This document shows, in pieces, positions 36,320 through 44,960 of a stretch of 64,000 nucleotides of DNA. The stretch comes from Bacteroidota bacterium (lineage in GTDB: Bacteria > Bacteroidota > Bacteroidia > Cytophagales > Cytophagaceae), in assembly GCA_023428135.1 (NCBI GenBank), contig JAEYZG010000034.1:62001-126000 (forward strand). The letters are read 5' to 3'. The position numbers and the translations under genes are program-made. Position 1 is the stretch's first letter, and the number at the start of each line of letters is the position of its first letter. The notes beneath the pieces are model-generated. The model was not told where the DNA came from and did no database searches. It worked only from the letters and a program-made list of their open reading frames with translations.

Positions 36320-36595
36320 TTATTTTCTTAAATTGTGTTCAGCGATAATTGCCCTGTAACGACCAATATCTACTTTCTGTAGATAATCCAAAATTCTTCT
36401 TCTTTTACCAACAAGTTTCAAAAGTCCTAATCTTGTAGAGAAGTCTTTCGGATGAATTTTCAAGTGCCCTGTCAAATAATTGATTCTATGAGTGAAAAGA
36501 GCAATTTGAGATTCAGATGAACCAGTATCCTTAGCAGATTTATTTATGCTATTTTGTTTAAAGATTTCCTGTTTTTTTTCTGTGCTTAAATACAT
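36320..36595 (-). CDS. rpsO: 30S ribosomal protein S15
   Basis: A 91-residue primary 16S rRNA-binding protein. Family segments are complete: GSSESQIALFTHRINYLTGHLK, HPKDFSTRLGLLKLVGKRRRIL and DYLQKVDIGRYRAIIAEHNLRK. It is upstream of pnp, with a hairpin between them, and has its own consensus promoter. Confidence 0.97.
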   Translation of the reverse strand: MYLSTEKKQEIFKQNSINKSAKDTGSSESQIALFTHRINYLTGHLKIHPKDFSTRLGLLKLVGKRRRILDYLQKVDIGRYRAIIAEHNLRK

Positions 36596-36637
36596 GCCTT
36601 TTTATTTGTCTTCTTATAATTCCGATTTAATAAACCG

Positions 36638-36668
36638 CAAAGATACTAAACGACATTTTAATATACAA
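36638..36668 (-). promoter_or_regulatory. Bacteroidetes-type promoter of rpsO
   Basis: TTG at 36668-36666 and TATCTTTG at 36645-36638 with a 20-nt spacer match -33/-7 consensus; start roughly 35 nt ahead of the rpsO ATG. Confidence 0.7.
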
Positions 36669-36693
36669 ACATTTATTAAATATTAAATTCAGT

Positions 36694-38112
36694 CTATCTC
36701 TTTTTAAAAATCTTTTTAACGCCTGAAATTAAAGGGGTAATGATATCCATTTCAAACAATCTCGAATCTTTTCTTGCTTTATACCAAAAGAACACTCCTA
36801 CAGGAAAAAGCATAAAATTGGCCCACCACATACCTATTGGAACTTCTACCAGACTTTCTTTAGCCCACTTTTCTCCCATTATGGACAGGACATAAAAAAG
36901 AATGAAGAATATAATAGAAATAAGCACAGGAATTCCAAATCCTCCTTTTTTAATAATAGCTCCAAGAGGTGCTCCTATAAGGAACATGATAATACATGCC
37001 AGTGATTGGGTATATTTCCTAAACTTTTCAATTTCAAATATATTAGAATCCTTTGTAAGGTGATTCATTCTTTCAACATGAGTAGAAGTAAATGCTTTAA
37101 TGCTTCTAGCCTGATTAACAGCTCTGTTGAGGATCTGTTGCTTATTTGCTTTCACTATTGAATCGCTGATGTCAATTGACTGAGCTTTTGATACTTTTCG
37201 TGAAACACTATCTTGTCTGGTATGGTAGCTATAATAGGGCTTAACATTTCCTTCAAGACTTTTTTCTATATTCTTTTTTTCATTTCGAAGTGAATCTGAG
37301 GTTTTCTGTAGTTCAGCCACATTTAACATCAGCTTATTGGTAGCAAATAACTCTTCTTTCGTTCTGTTAAGCTCAAAAGACTCCAAACTAAAAATCATTT
37401 TACTTTTCTTGAATTCATTCCTTAAAAAGGTGTATCCCTGGGGACGTTCATTACTTTGAGTTTCTGAAAAGTTTTTACCATTAAACAATTCTAGAACCAA
37501 ATACTTGTCATTATAAGCCATGTACATCTTTCCAGAATCTGCAATGATCAGGTCTGTATTACCTTTTCCCTGACTATGATCATAAATCATAAGGTTTTTT
37601 AGTGTTCGGCCATCAGGAAACTTTTTACCTACTTTTATGCTATAACCAGGCAAGCCATTATAAAAAGCACCTTCTTTAAAATCTAATGCAGGCTTTTTCT
37701 GTCGAATATCATACAGGAGGCTATATGCTTTTAAATTAGCCTTGGGCACAATATTATTATTAAAAAAGAAAGCGACTACAGATAAAAGAATGACTATAAA
37801 TCCTATTGGCAAAAGTGCTCTGGTAAGCGAAATGCCTGCACTTTTTATGGCTGTGAGTTCAAAATGTTCACCCAGGTTTCCAAATGTCATTAAGGAAGAA
37901 AGCAATATGGCTAAAGGCAGCGCTACCGGTACCATATTCAGACTGAAATAAAAGATCAGCTCAGCAAAAACGCTAAACCCAAGATCTTTACCAACAAAAT
38001 CCTCCAGGTATTTAAGAAGGTACTGTGTAAGTAAAATAAAAACTACAACTACAAATGTTAAAAAAAAGGGGCCCAAAAAGGCCGTAAGTATCAATTTATC
38101 CAGCTTCTTCAT
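36694..38112 (-). CDS. LptF/LptG-family permease (YjgP/YjgQ)
   Basis: A 472-residue membrane component of the lipopolysaccharide export ABC transporter. Helices: about 10-35, 50-80 and 98-120 at the N terminus; then a long periplasmic domain (jelly-roll, residues ~125-360 with a Lys/Ser-rich helical insert near 265-330); then three helices from 365 to 455. The N terminus MKKLDKLILTAFLGPFF and the SLMTFGNLGEHFELTAIKSAGIS coupling-helix segment are typical. LptF versus LptG cannot be told. The insert is longer than in E. coli proteins, common in Bacteroidetes. Confidence 0.92.
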   Translation of the reverse strand: MKKLDKLILTAFLGPFFLTFVVVVFILLTQYLLKYLEDFVGKDLGFSVFAELIFYFSLNMVPVALPLAILLSSLMTFGNLGEHFELTAIKSAGISLTRALLPIGFIVILLSVVAFFFNNNIVPKANLKAYSLLYDIRQKKPALDFKEGAFYNGLPGYSIKVGKKFPDGRTLKNLMIYDHSQGKGNTDLIIADSGKMYMAYNDKYLVLELFNGKNFSETQSNERPQGYTFLRNEFKKSKMIFSLESFELNRTKEELFATNKLMLNVAELQKTSDSLRNEKKNIEKSLEGNVKPYYSYHTRQDSVSRKVSKAQSIDISDSIVKANKQQILNRAVNQARSIKAFTSTHVERMNHLTKDSNIFEIEKFRKYTQSLACIIMFLIGAPLGAIIKKGGFGIPVLISIIFFILFYVLSIMGEKWAKESLVEVPIGMWWANFMLFPVGVFFWYKARKDSRLFEMDIITPLISGVKKIFKKR

Positions 38113-38163
38113 TAAGAAACTATTTTTTTAGTATTAATTAACTTAGATTATCAAAAATCGGGG

Positions 38164-38171
38164 CAAAACTA
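38164..38171 (-). promoter_or_regulatory. possible promoter -7 element for the LptF/G gene
   Basis: TAGTTTTG on the minus strand matches TAnnTTTG, directly after the stop codon of the upstream secreted-protein gene. No -33 TTG. Confidence 0.35.
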
Positions 38172-39293
38172 CTATTTATATATTTTCCTGACGACTTTTT
38201 TTCCATTATTATTTGAAAAAAAGGCTAAATACATTCCACCCTGAAGTATCTCAGATAAACTAATTAGATTTAATTCAAGTTCTTCCTGAAAGATATATTT
38301 TCGAATAATCAACTGACCATCAATAGAATATACTTCAAAAGCCCCAAAACTATTATTCAATCCTCCATCTTCTTTTTCCAGACATTTCAAAGCTACAAGA
38401 TCATTTTCAAAATATAGCCTGTAATAAATGGATTTTTTAATATTTTGATCTACAACCCGAATCTCTTTTCTTGCTGACGAAAAATTATAATTTCCGAACT
38501 CAAGCTTTTCGAAATTATACCCATCCGACGACTTTTCAATTTTAAATGGAAATGAATGAGAAATCATACCTGTAGTTTCGATTGTAATGATGACATCTGT
38601 CCCTGACTCTTCCACATCAAAATTTGTAATACTTATGGGCAAGACAGAGTAACTACATTCGGATGCCTGCGTTATTCTTGAAGAAGAATAATCCCAATAG
38701 GAAGGATTAGCAATATTTTCAAGTAATTTTTCTTTATCCTTAACTATATAAGAGCAGTTGAATGAAGCATTGTTATTCCCTTTTAAACTGAGAGCAGTTT
38801 TACCTGCTTCCAAACCAGGAGGTAGTGCAGAAGAATTGGTCGTTGTGGCATCATCCTGCCATTTATCACCCAGATTATTCAGTCCGAAAAGAAAGACAGG
38901 AGCTGTCAAACTGCCCTGAAACGCAAGGATCTGATCTCCGTCCTTTGACAATCCAAAAAAGCCGTTTACTCCTGTTGTTGTAAATCCGTTTTCATTTCTT
39001 TGATCAAAACTATAAGAGACTATATATCCTTTACTTAAACCACCCACAGGAACTACAAATTTAATTAATCCTTCACTTTCTCTGAATGATCCGGAAATAG
39101 ACCAACCACAATCAGTAAAATAAATCACTTCTCCTTCAGCAATATCATTTAATAAAAGAAAAGAAAAACCATCAGGATCAGTGGCGTTGTATTCCACAAT
39201 TGCAATATCACCGGGGTTGAGTAAAGCCAATACCCTATCTGGTATTGCGAGACCAATAAAGATTATTGACCAAAATAAAAATCTAGTTTCCAT
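38172..39293 (-). CDS. secreted protein with T9SS-like sorting domain
   Basis: A 373-residue exported protein. Signal peptide (1-23), then a ~190-residue domain GDIAIVEYNATDPDGFSFLLL with VIYFTDCGW and a DGDQILAFQG segment. These are features of a beta-sandwich module often found at the start of secreted Bacteroidetes nucleases and adhesins. The C-terminal ~170 residues hold a FN3-like stretch (LPISITNFDVEE) and a short T9SS type A-like sorting end with VYSIDGQLI and KKVVRKIY. So the protein probably crosses the outer membrane through the PorP-class T9SS. No catalytic residues recognised. Confidence 0.8.
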   Translation of the reverse strand: METRFLFWSIIFIGLAIPDRVLALLNPGDIAIVEYNATDPDGFSFLLLNDIAEGEVIYFTDCGWSISGSFRESEGLIKFVVPVGGLSKGYIVSYSFDQRNENGFTTTGVNGFFGLSKDGDQILAFQGSLTAPVFLFGLNNLGDKWQDDATTTNSSALPPGLEAGKTALSLKGNNNASFNCSYIVKDKEKLLENIANPSYWDYSSSRITQASECSYSVLPISITNFDVEESGTDVIITIETTGMISHSFPFKIEKSSDGYNFEKLEFGNYNFSSARKEIRVVDQNIKKSIYYRLYFENDLVALKCLEKEDGGLNNSFGAFEVYSIDGQLIIRKYIFQEELELNLISLSEILQGGMYLAFFSNNNGKKVVRKIYK

Positions 39294-39430
39294 ATTATAG
39301 CTTGGTTGGAGTCACGAATATAACAGACAACATACTACAAACCAAATATTTAACACTACCAACAAAATTTATGCTTTCATTATAAATAATTAGACCACCT
39401 AAGAAACTGTAAACATTTTCCTTATTTTCT

Positions 39431-39438
39431 TATATTTG
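39431..39438 (+). promoter_or_regulatory. promoter -7 element for the 1132-residue secreted protein
   Basis: TATATTTG matches TAnnTTTG and predicts a start ~25 nt before the ATG at 39470. The -33 region is T-rich without a clear TTG. Confidence 0.45.
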
Positions 39439-39469
39439 AAATACCTATCAAATCATCTGTATAAAGTAT

Positions 39470-42400
39470 ATGAAAAGGATTATAATCGCCTCGGCAAGCC
39501 TGTTTTTGCTCATAGCTTCCCCCAATAAAAGTTTTGCCCAATGCACACTTGAACCTTATACAATTATAAATCAGTGCCCAGGGCAACAGCCTCAGGTAAA
39601 AATAAACGCAACTCCAACAGCTAATACCGATTTCTTTTGGTTCGATTTAACTCCTACGGTGAATGATACTCTTAAACTAGGTCAGGGCTATGAAATGACA
39701 TATCCCGGACCATTAGGCGCATCAGAAACTTTCTATTTCCAAAAACAAGTCAAAAATTCGGGTGGTCCAACTGCTACTACTAATGTTGGTGCTATGGGAG
39801 GAGCAAATGATAATGCAACTGATTTTTCAATACCATATACCACCACCTCAGATTTCAAACTAAATTCATTGACTGTTGCTGTCAAATTGTATAGTACCTG
39901 CAATACAGCCGATGAGTTTAGTTTCAAAGTGGCTGCTGGTGACAATTACTCCCAATGGTATTATGCAAAATGTTCTGAATTGAAACCCACCAGTGATAAT
40001 ACCATCTTCCTTGTAACAATTCCTGTAATGAAAACAAGCTCAGAACAAGGAATTACAGCTGGTACAGGCTCTGGAACTATAAAAGTAATTACATCTGACA
40101 ATACTAATACTGTAAAACCAGGAGCCAAAGAAGTTAGTGGTTTTGAATGGTTTAGTAATGCTGCTCCTTTTTCGTCTACTTATACTATTGGAAATACAAT
40201 ATTAAATTACGGAACAGCAGCTAAGACGATCTCAGGCCAGACAAATAAGGTTCCGGGAATTTTTGATCTCGAAATTACAACCCTTTGCCCTGCTGAGGCA
40301 GTTACAATTACTCCTAATTCAACAGGTTGCTGTGTGCCTGCCAATGTAAACCAACCCTCTGTCAAGAGTAGTACAGGTTCCAATATTGTTACTTCAATTC
40401 CACCCAATATTACATTGTCTACACCCCTGCAGACTGGACTTTACTACAAATGGTATAAAGATGGCCTTCCTTTGGGAGCATCTTTTGAAGGCACGGAAAA
40501 GAACTCCATAACAGTTTCAGCATTTGGAAAATATACTGTAGAGGTAGCAGAAGGCAGTACCCATATCTCCAAAACAAGTTGTATAAAAAGCGACCAAATG
40601 TGGATTCAAAAAAGAATATTATTTGCTGAGGCAGATAAAATCTCCCCTGTTTGTCTTGGCGAGACTGTAAACCTGCTTGCAAAGGGCGCTACAGGTCCTG
40701 TTACCTGGGGGCCACCCCTAACTAATCTTAGCAGTACAACTTCTCCTACTCCTACATTCAGCCCAACCGCTACCGGAACTTACAAGATTCCTGTTGTAGG
40801 AGAAGTTCCGGTGGGAAACCAAATTATAAATGGCGATTTTGAATTAGGCAATGTACAGATAAATCCAAGTTCCTATTACATATATAAAGATCCATCAGGA
40901 GCTACTTCAACTACGCCAAATTACGCAATCGGATACCCGGCACGAAAAGCTCTTACGATAGGTGTAGGAAACTACACAATAAATAATTACGTCTTTTGGC
41001 CAGGTTTTCAGGCATGGTTGCCAATTGAAGACCACACTACAGGTACCGGAAAGTTTTTGTATGTCGATTCCAAAGAAGGACCTATACCTGGCCAAAACAA
41101 ATACCTTTGGAGCCAGGATGTAATTGTGGAGCCTAATACTAATTATGAATTTGCTGCATGGGTTACCAATTTTAACGCAGAAGGAGATGCTGGTTATGTT
41201 GTTCCTCCGGGAGTAACAGGAATAAATAATAATGCAACTAATGTTGCAAGTAATCCATTGCCTCAAATAATGCTTTATATTAACGATGTTCCTGCATTTG
41301 CATCTACTCCTGTCTTAAGTGCAACAGTCGGTTCATGGCAAAAAATAAGTACTATCTGGAACTCAGGCCCCAACAATGGAAGTGTCAAACTTAAACTTTC
41401 AGAAATATACCAGGGAAGTGCAACAGGAGGACATGATTTTGCTCTAGACGACATCTCATTCGGGGCTCCAGGCACTCAGAAAGATACAATTACTATCACA
41501 ATAAAAGACTGTTTTGATATATCAGCAACAGTAAGTGCCTGCACCGGTGATTCGGTAACATTAAATGCAACGACGAACGGAATATTCCAGTACTGGAGAA
41601 ATACAACGTTGGGCACACCCGGAACTACTAATGCTATTAAGAGTCCAACAAATATTATCACAAAAGCAAAATCGGAAACTGCCAAAAGCACACAGTTTAC
41701 AGCTTCTGCGAAATTCATTTTCAGCAATCAAATTGTAAATGGTGATTTTTCTCAGGGAAATACAGGTTTCTCAACAACCTATACTGCTGCCAATGCAACT
41801 TCAGCAATGAATCCGGGTAATTATACTGTAGGACCAGTACCAACTACTTCTCCTGTATTTTACAAGAGCGTCAACGACCATACTACCGGTACAGCGACCC
41901 CGAATTATTTTATGGGTGATTCAAGGTATGATGCCACTAGAACAGTAGCATACAGAGCTTCTGTAAATGTAACAAGTGGAACGGAATTTGGATTTTCAGG
42001 ATGGTTTACTAATGCGTTAAATGAATTCACAAAAGCAAGCCCGGATACTTCAGCCAGTGCCATTTATCCTAATGGGGCAAAAACTACAAAACTTGCCTTA
42101 TATATAAACAATCAATTCGTAAAATACATACAATTGCCTCTTGATAACAATTGGCATAATATAACAGCTACATGGACTGCAAATACAACAGGACCTGTTA
42201 ATCTCGAATTGAGAAGTGTAAACCAACCCGCAAATAACCTTCCCAATGCTTTTGCAATGGATGACCTAAGTTTTGGAGCTGTTTATTCTATTACTAAGAC
42301 AGTTGATGTGAATAGTGTAAACTGTGTTTTACCAGTGCAACTTCTGAACTTCAATGTGTCGGAGAACAAAGGAGTTGCAATATTAACATGGCAGACAATT

Positions 42401-42868
42401 TCAGAAAAAGATGCTTCATACTTTATTATTCAGACATCATCAGATGGTACAGACTTTGAAGATATAGGAAAAGTAAATGCCAGTGGAAATTCTTCTATGC
42501 TCCTTTCGTATTCCTTTACTGATATCCAATCACCTTCAGGTATTGTTTATTACAGGTTAAAACAAGTGGACTACAACGGGGATTTCTACTTCTCTCCTGT
42601 AAGAAGTATTAATCATCATTCCGATCATTCCCTTAAAATATATCCTAATCCGAGTGATAACAGTTTCGATATACAGTTCAATAATCATTCGGACGAATTA
42701 GGTTTAATCAGTATTTATTCTATCTCAGGATTATTAATTGAAGGTGGAATACCGATCACTGGAAATGGAAAATTAACGTTCGGTGAAGCACTGCCTAGTG
42801 GTGTTTATATTCTGGAATTAACTATAGGAGAAACTATAGAACGATATAAATTAATTAAAAACAGATAA
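39470..42868 (+). CDS. large T9SS-exported protein with duplicated binding-type modules
   Basis: An 1132-residue protein. Signal peptide ends near KSFA (24). The N-terminal ~430 residues hold Ig-like beta regions with Cys pairs. Two related modules follow: the first starts NQIINGDFELGN (~451) and ends FALDDISFGA, the second starts NQIVNGDFSQGN (~752) and ends FAMDDLSFGA; each also carries a DHTTGT segment. This start/end pattern is typical of galactose-binding-like beta-sandwich (CBM-like) modules. Residues ~950-1050 are FN3-like (LPVQLLNFNVSENKG); the last ~80 are a T9SS type A sorting domain (LKIYPNPSDNSFDIQF, SGVYILEL). Likely a surface adhesin or polymer binder; no enzyme motif seen. Confidence 0.88.
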   Translation: MKRIIIASASLFLLIASPNKSFAQCTLEPYTIINQCPGQQPQVKINATPTANTDFFWFDLTPTVNDTLKLGQGYEMTYPGPLGASETFYFQKQVKNSGGPTATTNVGAMGGANDNATDFSIPYTTTSDFKLNSLTVAVKLYSTCNTADEFSFKVAAGDNYSQWYYAKCSELKPTSDNTIFLVTIPVMKTSSEQGITAGTGSGTIKVITSDNTNTVKPGAKEVSGFEWFSNAAPFSSTYTIGNTILNYGTAAKTISGQTNKVPGIFDLEITTLCPAEAVTITPNSTGCCVPANVNQPSVKSSTGSNIVTSIPPNITLSTPLQTGLYYKWYKDGLPLGASFEGTEKNSITVSAFGKYTVEVAEGSTHISKTSCIKSDQMWIQKRILFAEADKISPVCLGETVNLLAKGATGPVTWGPPLTNLSSTTSPTPTFSPTATGTYKIPVVGEVPVGNQIINGDFELGNVQINPSSYYIYKDPSGATSTTPNYAIGYPARKALTIGVGNYTINNYVFWPGFQAWLPIEDHTTGTGKFLYVDSKEGPIPGQNKYLWSQDVIVEPNTNYEFAAWVTNFNAEGDAGYVVPPGVTGINNNATNVASNPLPQIMLYINDVPAFASTPVLSATVGSWQKISTIWNSGPNNGSVKLKLSEIYQGSATGGHDFALDDISFGAPGTQKDTITITIKDCFDISATVSACTGDSVTLNATTNGIFQYWRNTTLGTPGTTNAIKSPTNIITKAKSETAKSTQFTASAKFIFSNQIVNGDFSQGNTGFSTTYTAANATSAMNPGNYTVGPVPTTSPVFYKSVNDHTTGTATPNYFMGDSRYDATRTVAYRASVNVTSGTEFGFSGWFTNALNEFTKASPDTSASAIYPNGAKTTKLALYINNQFVKYIQLPLDNNWHNITATWTANTTGPVNLELRSVNQPANNLPNAFAMDDLSFGAVYSITKTVDVNSVNCVLPVQLLNFNVSENKGVAILTWQTISEKDASYFIIQTSSDGTDFEDIGKVNASGNSSMLLSYSFTDIQSPSGIVYYRLKQVDYNGDFYFSPVRSINHHSDHSLKIYPNPSDNSFDIQFNNHSDELGLISIYSISGLLIEGGIPITGNGKLTFGEALPSGVYILELTIGETIERYKLIKNR

Positions 42869-42881
42869 AACTACCTTAAAT

Positions 42882-42913
42882 AAAAAAACCGGTTTACTAC
42901 AACCGGTTTTTTT
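42882..42913. terminator. bidirectional terminator
   Basis: A perfect 13-bp stem (arms 42882-42894 and 42901-42913) with A- and T-runs at the ends and a 6-nt loop, 13 nt after the stop of the large secreted protein. Confidence 0.85.
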
Positions 42914-43203
42914 ATTCTAAACTACATAATGAATGAAACTATATATCAGAAAGCCTCTTTTTAAGAGTATTCTTTTAATTTGTCATTTTCAAAGTCCTTA
43001 AGACTTCTTTTTTAATGTCAGTATTCTAATAAAAAAAATATTATACTCTCCATGCCTTTATGTATACCAGCTTTTCAACTAAGTTAGTGGGCACTGTAAA
43101 CCGTCCCCGCACATATAAATGTAACTAACAGGTAGAATTCTGGAAACAAGCAAGCGGTAAATAAAAAAGAAGTAAATTCAAATTTTCCTTCCATACTAAT
43201 TTA
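42914..43203. other. intergenic region, nothing recognised
   Basis: Together with the terminator this makes a 335-bp stretch without a gene between convergent genes. AT-rich; no ORF with coding character, no promoter match and no strong repeat seen. Confidence 0.5.
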
Positions 43204-44652
43204 TCAGGATTTAAACTCATTGACTTTTACATAGAAATACCTCCCTGCGTATATTACAAACAATATTAAAAATATCCCAGCTGCTACTGGCAAACTAAAG
43301 CTCAAAATAATAAAACTTAAAAATGATATAACTAAAGCTACTATTGAATAAAATGTAGATTTTGTTTTATTAAAATCACTATGCGTATAATTTAAATCAG
43401 ATTCATTACTAAGTCCTTCCGGATTTTTTAAAGCCTTTGTTCCCCATCGTAGCTTTAAAAGACTCAGACTAATTGCAAAATACATACACACTGCACCTAA
43501 TACTGATAACTCTATAAGAAATGATGTCTGACTGCCCCAAATAGCCATAAGACATATAGAATAAATTATAATTGTAGACATAAGGCGCTTTTGTTTATCT
43601 TTAAGTGAAACACCTTTAAAAAAATATTTCAGCTGCATTGTAGCTGCGAGCGAAACACCCTGAAGTGAAGCAATCAGACCAAATAATCCGATAAAGGTAA
43701 AAATCTTCACAATCTGTGAATTCTCAGGAAGTATCATTGATAATGATGCAGGCATAGGATGACTATCTTGACTTATAATAAGCCAATTCCCCTCAGTCCA
43801 TTTGAGCCCTGCTCCTGCCAATAAAAGAATTAGTACAGCCAGCACAAGCAAAGTCCAGAAGGAACTAAAATATCCGCGAGTAATATGCTTCTTAAAGTTA
43901 TCTTTCCGGACTTTATTTGTAAACAAAGATATTCCCTCAATAGCAAGAAACATCCAGATCGCAAAAGGCAGTGCCTTGCTGAAAGAATGAAGGTCTGTCC
44001 TACCATAATTATTTCCCATAAGATTAGTAACATCGAAATAAGGAATAACTCCTGCCTGGTATATCATTAATTCTACTAATGCAAGCAATGTAAGAATGAT
44101 TGCAAATAACACACTGAGAGTTAAGTCAAAAATATTTAAAAGACAGAATACTGTAAGGAAACCTGTAGCAATATAAGGTGCAGCGTCAAGGTTGTTATTT
44201 AGAAACCCTATATACTCTCCTATTGAGTTTGCAATGGCTGGTGTTGCAAATAAAAACTCTACTAATATAGCCAATGAAATAAATTCTCCCCAGGACTTTC
44301 CAAATGCATTTTTGACATAAACATGTGGTCCAGATGCTAAAGGATAAACGCAGGCAAGTTCGACCAGGCAATTTACTAAGGCATAATACATCATCACTGA
44401 AATTCCGAATGGAATAAAAAATGTTAATGGGCCGGTATACCCCCATCCGATATTCCATCCGAATGACTCTCCTGATATCACAAGACTAACACCTATCGCC
44501 CATAATGAGAATGTTCCGATTTTACCATTATCAGAAACTCCAGTACTGTCAATTCTTCCCATATTTATCCAGTGTTTAATGTGACCAACAAACAACTTTT
44601 TAATTGAAGTATAGTTCAGCTTAATCTCTGGATGTTGCATAGATGCCCGCAA
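43204..44652 (-). CDS. APC-superfamily permease (ethanolamine-permease-like)
   Basis: A 482-residue protein with about 12 hydrophobic helices. The first helix has SLWAIGVSLVISGESFGWNIGWGYTG, close to the signature of ethanolamine/amino-acid permeases of the APC family (GDYFGWNFG in typical members), and the helix containing AIWMFLAIEGISLFTNKVR is typical of the superfamily. It should import a small amine or amino acid. No ethanolamine ammonia-lyase genes lie in this window, so the substrate is open. A hydrophilic 30-residue N-terminal extension precedes the first helix. Confidence 0.85.
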   Translation of the reverse strand: MRASMQHPEIKLNYTSIKKLFVGHIKHWINMGRIDSTGVSDNGKIGTFSLWAIGVSLVISGESFGWNIGWGYTGPLTFFIPFGISVMMYYALVNCLVELACVYPLASGPHVYVKNAFGKSWGEFISLAILVEFLFATPAIANSIGEYIGFLNNNLDAAPYIATGFLTVFCLLNIFDLTLSVLFAIILTLLALVELMIYQAGVIPYFDVTNLMGNNYGRTDLHSFSKALPFAIWMFLAIEGISLFTNKVRKDNFKKHITRGYFSSFWTLLVLAVLILLLAGAGLKWTEGNWLIISQDSHPMPASLSMILPENSQIVKIFTFIGLFGLIASLQGVSLAATMQLKYFFKGVSLKDKQKRLMSTIIIYSICLMAIWGSQTSFLIELSVLGAVCMYFAISLSLLKLRWGTKALKNPEGLSNESDLNYTHSDFNKTKSTFYSIVALVISFLSFIILSFSLPVAAGIFLILFVIYAGRYFYVKVNEFKS

Positions 44653-44657
44653 GCCAA

Positions 44658-44867
44658 TCAGATGCAGCTACTGTTAGCATAAATTCTGACATTAATTACA
44701 GCTAAGGTAAACAGAGCACCAAACGTAATATAAAAGATACCGAAGATCCTTATAATCTTAAGATAATGATTCCCTTTCAAATTATTCAATATAATCCAAC
44801 TACCATAAGAGATTTCAACAGCTTTTTCAATAAAAATAATTTGTGAACAATCAAACTTGGGCTCCAC
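44658..44867 (-). CDS. doubtful small membrane protein
   Basis: A 69-residue frame opening with GTG (GGTGGAG context) and one hydrophobic segment (about 40-60). It ends 5 bp before the permease start, so it might be a translated leader or a small partner. No homology recognised, and the frame may be chance. Confidence 0.25.
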   Translation of the reverse strand: MEPKFDCSQIIFIEKAVEISYGSWIILNNLKGNHYLKIIRIFGIFYITFGALFTLAVINVRIYANSSCI

Positions 44868-44889
44868 CTTATTTAAGTATAAAAATAAA

Positions 44890-44934
44890 TGAAAAAAATG
44901 CAGAGCCTGATATCAGGACTATATCAGGCTCTGC
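44890..44934 (-). terminator. terminator of the 915-residue secreted protein
   Basis: A perfect 14-bp stem (arms 44900-44913 and 44921-44934) with a 7-nt loop; on the minus strand it is followed by a T-run (44891-44899). It lies 26 nt past the stop codon. Confidence 0.9.
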
Positions 44935-44960
44935 CTTGATTGCACTTTGTTTTATAAAAA

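Noticed and set aside
43204..44652. Ethanolamine utilisation locus
   Set aside because: Only a permease-like protein is present; no eutBC, regulators or shell proteins are in the window.
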